Positions 17,077 through 26,361 of a DNA stretch of 54,094 nt are shown in pieces (the stretch's first letter is position 1; each line of letters starts with the position of its first letter). This DNA is from Gemmatimonadota bacterium (GTDB taxonomy: Bacteria > Gemmatimonadota > Gemmatimonadetes > Longimicrobiales > Gaopeijiaceae). The DNA is taken from the NCBI GenBank assembly GCA_027623325.1, contig JAQBXY010000023.1:1-54094 (forward strand), given 5' to 3'. The notes under the pieces were generated by a model. That model had not been told where the DNA came from and ran no database searches. It was given only the letters and a program-made list of their open reading frames with translations. The translations under genes and the position numbers were made by a program.

Positions 17077-18702
17077 ATGAAACGCAGCGTTGCAGCGCCG
17101 ATTCTGGTGGTCTTCTTTTCGATCGCCGCGGGCGGATGGCTATTACAGCAGGGCGTGGATCGTGCCGAGAACATCTACGTCCGCGTTCGGGTCCTCCAAG
17201 AGGTGATCGACCGAGTCGAGTCGAGTTTTGTAGACGAGGTCGACTCCGAGTCGCTGTACACGTCGGCGATCGACGGGTTGATTCGTGACCTAGGTGATCC
17301 CCACTCGTCGTTCCTGCCCGCGAGAGACTACGAGGACCTCCGGATCCGCACGGAAGGGGAGTATGGCGGGGTCGGGCTGGAAGTCGTCGATCGTGGTGGC
17401 TACGTAACGGTCGTGAGTCCGATTCCCGGCGGCCCAGGCGGTCGCGTCGGGATTCGAGCCGGCGACCAGTTCTACGAAATCGAGGGCGTGTCCGCCGACA
17501 CGATGGTGACCGATCAGGCGGTCGAACTGCTCCGCGGCCGCGCAGGGACCCAGGTATCGGTTCGAATGTTGCGTCCCGGCGTCGACGAGCCGATTGAATT
17601 CACGATCCAGCGCGAGGTGATTCACCTGAAGGCCGTGCCGTTTGCGGTCATGCTCGAGGACGGTGTCGGATACGTTCCTCTCCTGACGGTTCGGGAAACG
17701 TCCACCGTGGAGGTTCGGGCGGCCGTCGATTCACTCCGTGAGGAGGGGATGCGCGCGCTCGTGTTCGATCTGCGCGGCAATCCGGGGGGGCTCCTCGATC
17801 AGGGAATCGAGGTCACGGACCTCTTCCTCGACCGCGGGCAGGGTATCGTGGAAACCCGAGGGAGAGCGGCGGACCAGAACGAGACCTTCAACGCACAGCG
17901 ACCCGATCGTTACGCCGGACTACCCGTCGTCGTACTCATCGATGCCGCGAGCGCTTCAGCTTCCGAGATCATCGCGGGTGCGCTTCAGGACTACGATCGC
18001 GCGGTTCTCATCGGAGAGACCACGTTCGGCAAGGGCTCGGTGCAGAGCTTGTTCCGGCTCACGGGTGGGGATGTGCTTCGCCTCACCACCGCGCGGTGGT
18101 ATACGCCCAAGGGTCGCTCGATCCACCTGGACCCGGTCGATCGGGCAGAAGGGGATCAGTCACACACGCTCACGATCGCGGGTCAGCTCCTGCAACCCAT
18201 GACGATCGAGGGGCGCCCCGAGCACCAATCCGAGGGTGGCCGAACCTTGTACGGTGGGGGAGGAATCACGCCCGACCTCTTCGTTTCTCCCGAGACGTTG
18301 GCTCCGAGAGAAGTAGAGGGTGTCCGTGGCCTGTTCTCACGGGCGGGGGGCTTCTCCATCGCCGTATTCAACTTCGCCGTCGCCTATGTGAGGGATCATC
18401 CCGACTTGCGGCCGGGCTTCACGATCGATCGGGCGGACCTGGAAGCGCTTTATGCGACTCTCCCGGAGTATCGGGCTGAGATCGCTCGCGAGGACTTCGA
18501 CGCGGCGGAGCGATTCGTCCGATACCACATCGGTCGTGAGATCGCCCTGCAGGCGTGGGGGGAGGCAGGTCAGTTCGAGCAGCTCCGAGGCTTCGACCGG
18601 CAGCTCCAGCGGGCGATGGAACTCCTCGCCGGGGTGCAAACGCCGGAAGAGCTGATCGCCGCAGTCGAGGCCGCGGAACCCGACCTGTTACCCCGCGACT
18701 GA
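17077..18702 (+). CDS. C-terminal processing peptidase, S41 family
   Basis: Periplasmic serine protease of the CtpA/Prc type that trims protein C-termini. ATG 17077 is chosen because it directly precedes an N-terminal membrane anchor (KRSVAAPILVVFFSIAAGGWLL). A helical region with GLIRDLGDPHSSF follows, then a PDZ domain (about residues 85-170, GGVGLEV..., IRAGDQFYEIEG), then the S41 core. The catalytic dyad is Ser294 in DAASASASE and Lys319 in TFGKGSVQ; the 25-residue spacing matches the family. The 541-residue protein has an extra C-terminal helical region of about 150 residues after the protease core, probably a regulatory or oligomer segment. Substrates are unknown. Confidence 0.93.
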   Translation: MKRSVAAPILVVFFSIAAGGWLLQQGVDRAENIYVRVRVLQEVIDRVESSFVDEVDSESLYTSAIDGLIRDLGDPHSSFLPARDYEDLRIRTEGEYGGVGLEVVDRGGYVTVVSPIPGGPGGRVGIRAGDQFYEIEGVSADTMVTDQAVELLRGRAGTQVSVRMLRPGVDEPIEFTIQREVIHLKAVPFAVMLEDGVGYVPLLTVRETSTVEVRAAVDSLREEGMRALVFDLRGNPGGLLDQGIEVTDLFLDRGQGIVETRGRAADQNETFNAQRPDRYAGLPVVVLIDAASASASEIIAGALQDYDRAVLIGETTFGKGSVQSLFRLTGGDVLRLTTARWYTPKGRSIHLDPVDRAEGDQSHTLTIAGQLLQPMTIEGRPEHQSEGGRTLYGGGGITPDLFVSPETLAPREVEGVRGLFSRAGGFSIAVFNFAVAYVRDHPDLRPGFTIDRADLEALYATLPEYRAEIAREDFDAAERFVRYHIGREIALQAWGEAGQFEQLRGFDRQLQRAMELLAGVQTPEELIAAVEAAEPDLLPRD

Positions 18703-18723
18703 TACGCTCTTGATCGGGTTTCT

Positions 18724-18750
18724 CTGGTCGTTCTCTCGCGGGACGACCGG
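18724..18750 (+). terminator. Hairpin between the S41 protease and asparaginase genes
   Basis: CTGGTCGT pairs with ACGACCGG across an 11-base loop (one T-G wobble). The trailing sequence TTCGGCTATTTCG is only weakly T-rich, so it may be a weak terminator or an RNA processing structure. The rest of the 113-base gap shows no convincing promoter. Confidence 0.35.
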
Positions 18751-18815
18751 TTCGGCTATTTCGCCGCCCCCCGGTCCTTGCTTGATTTCCTGATGCTCTC
18801 CCGATCGAACTCAGA

Positions 18816-19820
18816 ATGAACGCCGTCGAAGTCGTGCGTGGCGGAGTCGTTGAGTCCCGCCATGCGGTCCACGTGGCCGTGGTTGGGACCGACGGTTCGC
18901 TCCTGGCGTCTGCGGGCGACGATCGCTTGCTGACATATTTCCGATCGGCCGCGAAACCGCTCCAGGCGCTTCCCCTGGTCGAGGACGGCGTATTCGACGA
19001 ACTGGGCCTGTCGATGGAGGAGTTGGCGCTGTGTTGTGCTTCGCACGAGGCGGAGCCGGATCACGTGGACGGCGCTCGGTCGATCCTTCGCAAGGCCGGT
19101 GCCGATGAATCGCTGTTGCGGTGCGGCGCACACGCTCCCTATTCCGCGGCAGCGGCGCGGGCCCTCATCGAGTCTGGGGCTGCCCCGGCACCGATCCATA
19201 ACAACTGCTCAGGCAAACATGCGGGTATGATCGCGCTGGCCGTGGGGAAGGGTTGGGACCCGTTGGATTATCATCGCCCCAACCATCCCGTCCAGCGCCG
19301 AATGGTGGCCGAGGTGGTACGATGGTCGGGCGTTCCGGAGGGTGACATTGCAACGGGCGTCGACGGCTGCGGCATTCCATGTTTCGCGGTCCCTCTCCGT
19401 AGCATGGCCGAGTCTTTCGCCGCGTTCACGGCGGCTGCCGACGCGGGCGGGCCGGCGGAGCGGATCGTGGAGGCGATGACCGCACATCCGTTCATGGTCG
19501 CAGGCACGGGACGGACTTGTACGGACGTGATGCGGATCGCGGGAGATCGAGTCTTCGTGAAAGTCGGCGCCGAAGGTGTGTACGCCGGTGGGCTTCGGGG
19601 GCGAGGTGTGGGCTTCGCCATCAAAGTCGCAGACGGTGGTCGGAGAGCGGTCGAGTTGGCCCTCGTCCGCGTGCTGTGGGAGTTGGGTGTGCTGACCGAC
19701 GCGGAACTCGACGCGTTGAAACGACACGCCAATCCCGATGTGCTGAATACGCGCGACGAGGTGGTCGGAGAGCTCCGCTCGGCGTTTTCATTAGCGATTC
19801 ACGCCAGAGTGGGTGCCTGA
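18816..19820 (+). CDS. L-asparaginase, thermolabile type II family (PF06089)
   Basis: Hydrolyses L-asparagine to aspartate and ammonia. This family, typified by the Rhizobium etli enzyme, is unrelated to the E. coli AnsA/AnsB fold and resembles serine hydrolases. The expected residues are present: the SxxK pair Ser44/Lys47 in FRSAAKPLQ, a second serine at 76 in CCASHEAE, and the zinc-site set Cys131/Lys134 in NNCSGKHAG plus Cys185 in DGCGIP. Their spacing equals that of the R. etli protein with a constant offset of four. The 334-residue length fits. ATG 18816 opens the conserved EVVRGG. obgE starts two bases after its stop. Confidence 0.9.
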   Translation: MNAVEVVRGGVVESRHAVHVAVVGTDGSLLASAGDDRLLTYFRSAAKPLQALPLVEDGVFDELGLSMEELALCCASHEAEPDHVDGARSILRKAGADESLLRCGAHAPYSAAAARALIESGAAPAPIHNNCSGKHAGMIALAVGKGWDPLDYHRPNHPVQRRMVAEVVRWSGVPEGDIATGVDGCGIPCFAVPLRSMAESFAAFTAAADAGGPAERIVEAMTAHPFMVAGTGRTCTDVMRIAGDRVFVKVGAEGVYAGGLRGRGVGFAIKVADGGRRAVELALVRVLWELGVLTDAELDALKRHANPDVLNTRDEVVGELRSAFSLAIHARVGA

Positions 19821-19822
19821 GG

Positions 19823-20851
19823 ATGTTCATCGACCGCGCAGTGATCGAGATAGTTGCAGGCACGGGTGGCTCCGGTGCCGAGGCGTTTCGAAGAGAAGCT
19901 GGGGTGCCACGGGGCGGCCCCTCGGGCGGAGATGGAGGGAAGGGTGGCGATGTCCATCTCATGGCCGACGCGCAGCTCACGACGCTCCTCGACTTCAGCT
20001 ACCGGCGTGTCTATAAGGCGCCACGGGGGATGCACGGGGCGGGAAGTAATTGTACGGGCCGCTCCGGAGAGGACCTGATCTTGCGCGTGCCGCCGGGAAC
20101 GGTCGCCTACGACGCCGCTACCGACGAGGTCGTCGGGGAGTTGCTCGTCGACGGGGAGACGATGGTTCTCGCGAGGGGGGGGCGTGGAGGCCGCGGCAAC
20201 GCCCGCTTCAAGACAGCGACGAATCAGGCTCCTACGCGATGGGAGCCCGGCGAAGAGGGTGAGGAGCGAACGCTCCGTCTGGAATTGAAGCTCATCGCCG
20301 ACGTCGGCCTCGTGGGGGAACCCAACGCCGGAAAGTCGACGTTGCTCTCGGTTGTCACGGCTGCACGTCCCAAGATCGCCGCCTATCCGTTCACGACTCT
20401 CGAACCGAACCTGGGGGTCGTGCGACTCACCGACTACCGTTCGTTCGTGATCGCGGATATCCCGGGGATCATCGAGGGTGCGCATGAGGGTAAGGGACTC
20501 GGACACCAGTTCTTGAGGCACATCGAGCGTACGAGGGTGCTCCTGGTGATGGTTCCGGTCGACTCGGAGGATGTTCAGGGGGAGTACGACCGCCTGCGGT
20601 CCGAGCTCGAGGCGTATTCCGTGGACCTCGCGGCCACACCGTTCTGTGTTGGATTGAGCAAGATCGATATCCTCCCGCCCGAGGCGCCGCTACCCGAGCT
20701 CCAGGCAGATGGGGCCCTCGGGGTCTATGCTTTCTCTGGAGTGTCACAACAGGGGGTCCCCGAGGTCCTGGCAGCCCTTTGGAGCGCCAGTCAGGCGATC
20801 GTCAAGGAGGAGCGGAGGAGGGAACAGGATGAGGAGTGGTGGACGCCCTGA
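19823..20851 (+). CDS. obgE: GTPase ObgE/CgtA
   Basis: Essential GTPase of late 50S assembly and stringent signalling. The glycine-rich Obg fold starts at MFIDRAVIEIVAGTGGSGA and continues with GGPSGGDGGKGGDV. The G domain has G1 GEPNAGKST, G2 FTTLEPNLG, G3 DIPGIIEGAHEGKGLG and G4 as SKID, where most homologues have NKxD. There is no C-terminal OCT domain; the protein stops at 342 residues with an acidic EERRREQDEEWWTP tail. The start is ATG 19823, three bases after the asparaginase stop. An eight-G tract (20175-20182) lies inside the gene. It overlaps dprA by 16 bases. Confidence 0.96.
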   Translation: MFIDRAVIEIVAGTGGSGAEAFRREAGVPRGGPSGGDGGKGGDVHLMADAQLTTLLDFSYRRVYKAPRGMHGAGSNCTGRSGEDLILRVPPGTVAYDAATDEVVGELLVDGETMVLARGGRGGRGNARFKTATNQAPTRWEPGEEGEERTLRLELKLIADVGLVGEPNAGKSTLLSVVTAARPKIAAYPFTTLEPNLGVVRLTDYRSFVIADIPGIIEGAHEGKGLGHQFLRHIERTRVLLVMVPVDSEDVQGEYDRLRSELEAYSVDLAATPFCVGLSKIDILPPEAPLPELQADGALGVYAFSGVSQQGVPEVLAALWSASQAIVKEERRREQDEEWWTP

Positions 20852-21951
20852 CCGTCCCCCCGTCGTCGATCCCTGACGACGTGTGCGCGCTCCTGACGCT
20901 CGATCAGCTTCCGGGGGTCGGACCCGTGACCGTGCGGCGGCTGGTCGACGAATTCGGCACGGGGGAGCGAGCGCTCCGTTCACCGCTCAAACAATTCTCG
21001 GTGCTGGCGGGCTCGGCCGCGGCAGCGGCTCGGGGTGACCCGAATATTCGTCGCACCGTGGACCGCGCGCTGGCCGTGGCGGCTCGGCTCGGCATTCACG
21101 TGCGTAGCTGGGGATGCCCCGATTACCCGAGCCGATTGCGTCAGCTCGCCGACCCGCCTCCGGTGCTCTTTCTCAGCGGGCGCCTAGAACTCCTGACCCT
21201 GCCGAATACGGTGACCATCGTGGGGGCGCGTCGGGCGACCTCGCGTGGCCGCGACGTCGCCCACAGGCTTGGTGTCGCTCTGGCGCGGGCCCACGTGCCG
21301 GTCGCGAGTGGACTGGCGCTCGGCATCGACGGGGCGGTCCACGACGGTGTACTGGGCGCGGGGGGGGACGCGATCGCGGTCCTGGGCACCGGGCCGGACG
21401 TAGTGTATCCCCGGGCGCATGTGCGACTCTTCGAGCAGATTCGGCAGGCCGGACTTCTCATCAGTGAGTTTCTTCCCGGCACCATGGCCGCCCCGTACCA
21501 TTTCCCGCGGCGCAACCGGATTCTCGCGGCTCTCTCTACCGCTACCGTGGTCGTCGAGGCGGGCCGTAAGAGTGGATCGCTGATTACGGTCGATCATGCC
21601 CTCGACGTGGGTCGAGACGTGTGGGTCGTCCCGGGACCGATCGACTCGGCGACCTGTGCCGGATCGAATCGCCTTCTCCTCGATGGCGCCTACCCTCTGG
21701 TGGACATCGGCGAGTTCGTTGCCACTTTGACGGGCCGACCCGTGGAGATGGATACCATGACCGCGCGTCCGGAGAACTCCGCCCCGGAGACGCGGCTCCT
21801 CACGGCCCTGGCGGAGGACACCTTGCAGGTCGACGAACTCGCCAGCCGCGTCCGGATGCCGATCAGCGCGACGCTGGCGCTCCTCACCACGATGGAGCTG
21901 CACGGAGAGGTCGAACGGATGCCAGGCATGAGATTTCGGCGGGCAGCATGA
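20836..21951 (+). CDS. dprA: DNA-processing protein DprA
   Basis: Binds incoming single-stranded DNA during transformation and loads RecA. An N-terminal helix-hairpin-helix stretch (LPGVGPVTVRRLV) precedes the Rossmann-like core with TIVGARRATSRG, ASGLALGIDGAVH, GTGPDVVYPR, SEFLPGTMAAPYHFPRRNR and VVEAGRKSGSLITVDHAL. The C-terminal winged helix (ETRLLTALAEDTLQVDELASRV) is also typical. The 371-residue length fits the three-part form. Two tandem GTG codons (20836, 20839) compete as starts inside the obgE end. An eight-G tract is present at 21360-21367. The stop overlaps hemW (ATGA). No other competence gene lies in the window. Confidence 0.95.
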   Translation: MVDALTVPPSSIPDDVCALLTLDQLPGVGPVTVRRLVDEFGTGERALRSPLKQFSVLAGSAAAAARGDPNIRRTVDRALAVAARLGIHVRSWGCPDYPSRLRQLADPPPVLFLSGRLELLTLPNTVTIVGARRATSRGRDVAHRLGVALARAHVPVASGLALGIDGAVHDGVLGAGGDAIAVLGTGPDVVYPRAHVRLFEQIRQAGLLISEFLPGTMAAPYHFPRRNRILAALSTATVVVEAGRKSGSLITVDHALDVGRDVWVVPGPIDSATCAGSNRLLLDGAYPLVDIGEFVATLTGRPVEMDTMTARPENSAPETRLLTALAEDTLQVDELASRVRMPISATLALLTTMELHGEVERMPGMRFRRAA

Positions 21952-23132
21952 GTAGCGCCGCGGGCGAGGCGACTCGAGTCGGCGCGGTCTACGTGCACGC
22001 CCCCTTTTGTGCCCGCCGTTGTGTGTACTGCGACTTCGCGGTGACCGTGCGACGGGAAGGGGATCTGCCCGCTTGGATCGAGTCCCTTGGTGCCGAGCTC
22101 CGGCTGGTCGAGGCCGAGGGGCTGTTTCGGCTGGCGCCCCGATTGGACTCGCTCTATGTAGGCGGCGGCACCCCGTCGCTCCTCGGACCGGGCGCCATGC
22201 GGGGGTTGGCGGAGCTGCTGGGCAGAGACCGCCTCCAGGATCCAGACCTCGAGTGGACCGCAGAGGCGAACCCGGAAAGCTTCACCGACTCGGTGGCCCG
22301 CGCGTGGGCGGAAGCCGGAGTGAATCGGATAAGCCTTGGTCTCCAGACCTTTCATGCCGCAGGGCTGAAATGGATGGGCCGACTGCACGGTGTCGAAGGG
22401 CCCGCGCGCGCGCTCGAGGCCGCGCGTCGAGCCGGGATCAACAACGTCAGCGTCGACCTGATCTTCGGCCTGCCGAGCGCGTTGGGGCGATCGTGGGAGG
22501 ACGACTTGGAACGAGTGCTCGCGCTCGACGTCCCGCACGTGAGCCTCTATGGACTGACCATCGAAGGGGGGACAGCGCTCGGCCGGGCGGTGCGGGAAGG
22601 ACGGGAGTCACCGGTCGACGATGAACAATATCGTGAAGAATTCCTGCGAGCAGCCGAAGTGTTCACGAACGCGGGGTACGTTCATTACGAAGTGTCAAAC
22701 TTCGCTCGCCCGGGCGCGGAGGCCCGTCATAACGGGCGCTATTGGGACGGATCTCCCTACCTCGGACTCGGGAACGGCGCGCACAGCTACTGTGAGCCCA
22801 TCCGACGTTGGAACGTCCGAGATTGGGAAGACTATCGCACCCGGCTGCGTCAGGGAAAATCGCCGGAGGGAGAACGGGAGGTGGTGGGCGCCGATGCCGC
22901 CGCACTCGAGCGAGCCTGGCTGGCGCTTCGGACGCGTGAAGGGATCGTGATGCCGGAGGCCACATCCCTGACCGGGAAGATCGGGCTGAGCTGGCGAGAT
23001 CAGGGCCTCGCGGTGTTCGATCAAGGCCGGCTACGCCTCACTGCGGAGGGCTGGCTCGTGCTGGATCGACTCGCCCTGGAGTGGGACGACGCGATGAGTT
23101 CTATCGATCTTGGGAAGCGCGTGAGGGACTAG
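21948..23132 (+). CDS. hemW: Radical SAM heme chaperone HemW
   Basis: Homologue of oxygen-independent coproporphyrinogen oxidase that acts in heme insertion. The radical SAM site is PFCARRCVYCDF (CX3CX2C), with YVGGGTPSLL and SVDLIFGLP. The block RHNGRYWDGSPYLGLGNGAHS is shared by HemW proteins. ATG 21948 overlaps the dprA stop, and the protein is 394 residues. It lacks the extra N-terminal part of true HemN, which favours HemW, though the two are often confused in annotation. hrcA follows after 49 bases. Confidence 0.9.
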   Translation: MSSAAGEATRVGAVYVHAPFCARRCVYCDFAVTVRREGDLPAWIESLGAELRLVEAEGLFRLAPRLDSLYVGGGTPSLLGPGAMRGLAELLGRDRLQDPDLEWTAEANPESFTDSVARAWAEAGVNRISLGLQTFHAAGLKWMGRLHGVEGPARALEAARRAGINNVSVDLIFGLPSALGRSWEDDLERVLALDVPHVSLYGLTIEGGTALGRAVREGRESPVDDEQYREEFLRAAEVFTNAGYVHYEVSNFARPGAEARHNGRYWDGSPYLGLGNGAHSYCEPIRRWNVRDWEDYRTRLRQGKSPEGEREVVGADAAALERAWLALRTREGIVMPEATSLTGKIGLSWRDQGLAVFDQGRLRLTAEGWLVLDRLALEWDDAMSSIDLGKRVRD

Positions 23133-23171
23133 GTGGAGCCGCTCGGCTTGCCGCGATCCGAGTGTATTTCG

Positions 23172-23183
23172 ATCTTCGAAGAT
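23172..23183 (+). promoter_or_regulatory. 12-base palindrome across the hrcA start codon
   Basis: ATCTTCGAAGAT is a perfect inverted repeat whose last two bases are the A and T of the hrcA ATG. It is not a CIRCE element (TTAGCACTC-N9-GAGTGCTAA), of which no copy is visible near hrcA or dnaJ. It may be an operator or chance. Confidence 0.25.
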
Positions 23184-24252
23184 GGCTGGATTGGATAAAC
23201 GCGACGTGGTGGGCACAGATCTGACGGATCGAGAGCGACAGGTTCTCGAGGCCGTGGTCCGGACCTACGTGGATACCGCCGAGCCGGCGGGGAGTCGCAC
23301 GGTGTCGCGTGTGTACCATTTGGGCGTGTCTCCGGCGACCGTTCGAAACACGATGAGCGACCTCGAGGAAAAGGGGTATCTCTTCCATCCGCATACCTCG
23401 GCAGGCCGAATTCCGACGGACCGGGCCTATCGGTTCTTCGTTGACCGTCTCATGGCTCCCCTGGCTCCCTCGCCGGAGGAACGCGCGAAGCTCGAGCAAC
23501 AGCTGGAGGAAGCCGGGTCGTCCGCCGTCGAACGCCTCGTGTTGCACGCGACGAGGGCACTCAGCCTGATCTCCAACGAGCTCGGCATCGCGGTCGCTCC
23601 TCGTCTCGAGGAGGCGATTCTGGAAAAGCTGGAGCTCATCCAGGTCTCGACCAACAAGGTGCTCCTGGTTGCCACGATCCGAGGTGGGGTGGTGCGTACC
23701 GTGTACGTCGACCTGCCGATCGAGGTCCCGCCCGAGACGCTGGTCACGGTTACTGTGGCACTCAACGAGCGCCTGGCCGGGCAGTCTCTACCGGAGATCC
23801 GCCGGACGTTTCCTCAACGGCTCCGCGACTCCGACTTGAGCGAAGCCGGCGTCGCGATGATGAACGTCTTCATTCAGTCGGGTGCGGAGCTGTTCGATTT
23901 GCAGAAACTTGACTCGTCCCAACTCCATCTGGGGCCCGCGAGCGTTCTCGTCGGGAAGCCCGAGTTCGAGACGGGAGAGCAGCTCAAGAGCTTGATCAGC
24001 CTGACCGAAGACCGGGACCTTCTCACGAGGGCCGTGGGTACCCGCGAACACGGGGGACGCCTGAAGATTACGATCGGCGAAGAGAACGATTCGAGTATGC
24101 TCTCGGGCTTCACGCTCGTTACGGCCGAATACAGCGTGGGTGGCCTCAAAGGGGTCATCGGTGTGATTGGGCCGACCAGGATGCCGTACGAGAAGGTCGT
24201 GACGATCGTCGACTTCACGTCCTCGCTTGTGACCCGAGTCCTTACGTCTTGA
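23182..24252 (+). CDS. hrcA: Heat-inducible transcription repressor HrcA
   Basis: Repressor of chaperone genes that binds CIRCE operators and is helped to fold by GroEL. The N-terminal winged helix is clear (LTDRERQVLEAVVRTYVDTAEPAGSRTVS, then VSPATVRNTMSDLEEKGYL and HTSAGRIPTDRAYRFFVDRLM). The 356-residue length and the C-terminal GAF-like region ending GVIGPTRMPYEKVVTIVDF are typical. dnaJ follows after 53 bases, but grpE and dnaK, which usually stand between them, are absent. ATG 23182 fits the family N-terminus. Confidence 0.96.
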   Translation: MAGLDKRDVVGTDLTDRERQVLEAVVRTYVDTAEPAGSRTVSRVYHLGVSPATVRNTMSDLEEKGYLFHPHTSAGRIPTDRAYRFFVDRLMAPLAPSPEERAKLEQQLEEAGSSAVERLVLHATRALSLISNELGIAVAPRLEEAILEKLELIQVSTNKVLLVATIRGGVVRTVYVDLPIEVPPETLVTVTVALNERLAGQSLPEIRRTFPQRLRDSDLSEAGVAMMNVFIQSGAELFDLQKLDSSQLHLGPASVLVGKPEFETGEQLKSLISLTEDRDLLTRAVGTREHGGRLKITIGEENDSSMLSGFTLVTAEYSVGGLKGVIGVIGPTRMPYEKVVTIVDFTSSLVTRVLTS

Positions 24253-24305
24253 GCCGGGCTAGCTGCCATTGGGGCGACGGGCCACGGATTTCCACCAGGA
24301 ATTAG

Positions 24306-25463
24306 ATGTCCGATTATTACCAGCTTCTCGACGTGCCGCGGGGTGCGGACACCGAGGAGATCAAGAAGTCGTATCGTCAGCTCGCCATGAAGTACCACCC
24401 TGATCGAAATCAGGGATCGAAAGAGGCTGAAGAACGGTTCAAAGAAGTCACCGAGGCTTATGAAGTCCTCCGTGACTCCGAGAAGCGGGCACTCTACGAC
24501 CGGTACGGCAAGCAGGGTGTGAAGAGCGGGGCCGCCGGTGGTCAGGCCGGCTTCGACTTCAGCGACGCCATCGACATCTTCATGCGCGACTTCGGTGGCT
24601 TCGGTGGCATGGAGGATCTCTTCGGGTCACGGGGTGCTCGCGGACAACGGACCTCGAGCCGCAAGGGCCAGACCGTCCGCATTCGCCTTGCCCTCACGCT
24701 CGGTGAGGTAGCGACGGGTGTCGCCAAGACGGTGCGGGTTTCGCTGTTGAACCAATGTGCGAACTGTGAAGGCTCGGGTGCTGAGGCGGGCACGAAGCCG
24801 ACAGCATGTGGCACCTGTGGGGGAGCGGGCGAGGAGCGCCACGTTCAACGCTCCGTCTTCGGCCAGTTCGTGAGCGTTCAGCCCTGTCGTACGTGCCAGG
24901 GTGAAGGTCGGATCATCGCGAAACCCTGCGGGAAGTGCTCCGGCGAGGGTCGTCTGCGGGCCGAGGAGGATATTCAGGTCGATGTGCCCGCCGGTGTCAC
25001 AGGCGAGAACTTCCTGACTCTTCGCGGCCGAGGAAGCGTGGGGCCTCGAGGCGGGCCTCGCGGCGACCTGATCATCCTGCTGGAAATCAAAGACGACGCG
25101 CGCTTCGTACGGGACGGATCGGATCTGGTCCATGAATTGCCGGTCACGTTCAGCCAGGCGGCGCTCGGTTCGGAAGTCGACGTGCCCACCATCGACGGTA
25201 CGGCCCGAGTGACGATCCCCTCCGGGATTCAGAGCGGTGAGCTTCTTCGGCTCAAGGGCCTCGGCTTGCCCGAGTTGAATGGCACGATCCGGGGCGATCA
25301 GGTTGTGCGCGTCTTGGTTTGGACACCCGACCACCTGAGTTCGGAACAGGAGGAGCTCCTGCAGCGGCTCCGCGACGTCGAGAGTCCGGCTCCTGATACG
25401 ATCCGCCGGGGCTCGCACAAGGGCTTCTGGTCCCGCGTCAAAGAAGCGTTCACGGGAGGATGA
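24306..25463 (+). CDS. dnaJ: Chaperone protein DnaJ
   Basis: Hsp40 co-chaperone that delivers substrates to DnaK and stimulates its ATPase. The J domain (residues 1-70) has the HPD tripeptide at 31-33. A Gly/Phe-rich segment follows (FDFSDAIDIFMRDFGGFGG). The zinc domain has four CxxCxGxG-type repeats (CANCEGSG, CGTCGGAG, CRTCQGEG, CGKCSGEG), and the C-terminal substrate-binding domains are present. All type I features are intact, in 385 residues. It shares an ATGA overlap with prmA. Confidence 0.97.
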   Translation: MSDYYQLLDVPRGADTEEIKKSYRQLAMKYHPDRNQGSKEAEERFKEVTEAYEVLRDSEKRALYDRYGKQGVKSGAAGGQAGFDFSDAIDIFMRDFGGFGGMEDLFGSRGARGQRTSSRKGQTVRIRLALTLGEVATGVAKTVRVSLLNQCANCEGSGAEAGTKPTACGTCGGAGEERHVQRSVFGQFVSVQPCRTCQGEGRIIAKPCGKCSGEGRLRAEEDIQVDVPAGVTGENFLTLRGRGSVGPRGGPRGDLIILLEIKDDARFVRDGSDLVHELPVTFSQAALGSEVDVPTIDGTARVTIPSGIQSGELLRLKGLGLPELNGTIRGDQVVRVLVWTPDHLSSEQEELLQRLRDVESPAPDTIRRGSHKGFWSRVKEAFTGG

Positions 25464-26341
25464 CGGTCGCGGGTCGCCGTTGGCTCGAGGTGAGCGTCCG
25501 GTGTCCATCCGCGGGGGATCGGTCGGCGCTACTCGCGGATGGACTCCTGTCCCTGGGAGCTCGAGGTGTCGAAGAACGGGCGGGCTGGTACGTCTCGTAC
25601 TTCGGGGAACCCGCAGACGTGGATGGCTTCGTGCGGGACTTGCGTGCGTCTCTGACGGACGACACGGGGCTCGAAGGAATACGGATCGAGCACAAATGGC
25701 AGCTCCACGAAGATTGGGAAGAAAGCTGGAAACGGGGCCTTGCCCCTCGACGAGTCACTCCGCGAATCGTGGTGCACCCGTCCTGGATCCCGCCCACGGA
25801 TTCCGGCCCGGATGACCTGCTCATCGTGCTCGATCCAGGAATGGCGTTCGGGACCGCGGAGCACGGGACAACTCGAGGGTGTCTGCGCCTGCTCGACGTG
25901 ACCGTAGGACCGGGGGACCGGGTCCTCGACATCGGGGCCGGCTCCGGAATCCTCGCGATCGCGGCGGCCCGCCTGGGGGCGGGGGATGTCTTAGCGATCG
26001 AGGGAGACGAATTCGCCTGTGAAGCCCTTCTCGAGAACGTAGAACGAAACGACGTCGGCGATCGTGTCCGACTCGTCGAGGCCTGGGCCACCTCGGAGAG
26101 TATTGCTGCCCTTGGGCCCGTGTCGGGGATCGTTGCCAACATCGAGAGCGGCCTTCTGCTCCCCCTGTTCACCGGATTCCGCTCGGCACTTCCCGAGGGT
26201 GCCTGGCTCATCATCTCAGGAATCCTCGACGCAGAGTGGCCCAGAGTTGAGGCTGCACTAGCCCGCTCGGGTTTCGAAGTCGGATCGGTCGATGCCGACG
26301 GGGATTGGCGGTCGGGCCTCTTCCGGCGTAGGGCGAACTGA
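25460..26341 (+). CDS. prmA: Ribosomal protein L11 methyltransferase
   Basis: SAM-dependent trimethylation of ribosomal protein L11. An N-terminal substrate-recognition domain of about 90 residues precedes the Rossmann methyltransferase. Signatures are the family-specific LDPGMAFGTAEHGTTRGCL (usually FGTGxHxTT), SAM motif VLDIGAGSGILAIAAARLGA, and VANIESGLLLPL in place of the usual NI-P. The 293-residue length and position after dnaJ (a common pairing) support the call. The start overlaps the dnaJ stop. The Ala in GTAEH and the Glu in NIES are small departures from consensus. Confidence 0.9.
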   Translation: MTVAGRRWLEVSVRCPSAGDRSALLADGLLSLGARGVEERAGWYVSYFGEPADVDGFVRDLRASLTDDTGLEGIRIEHKWQLHEDWEESWKRGLAPRRVTPRIVVHPSWIPPTDSGPDDLLIVLDPGMAFGTAEHGTTRGCLRLLDVTVGPGDRVLDIGAGSGILAIAAARLGAGDVLAIEGDEFACEALLENVERNDVGDRVRLVEAWATSESIAALGPVSGIVANIESGLLLPLFTGFRSALPEGAWLIISGILDAEWPRVEAALARSGFEVGSVDADGDWRSGLFRRRAN

Positions 26342-26361
26342 TTGCCCAACACGCCGCTACG

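Noticed and set aside
23133-24305. CIRCE operator near hrcA or dnaJ
   Set aside because: Read both gaps for TTAGCACTC and GAGTGCTAA halves; neither is present, even with several mismatches.
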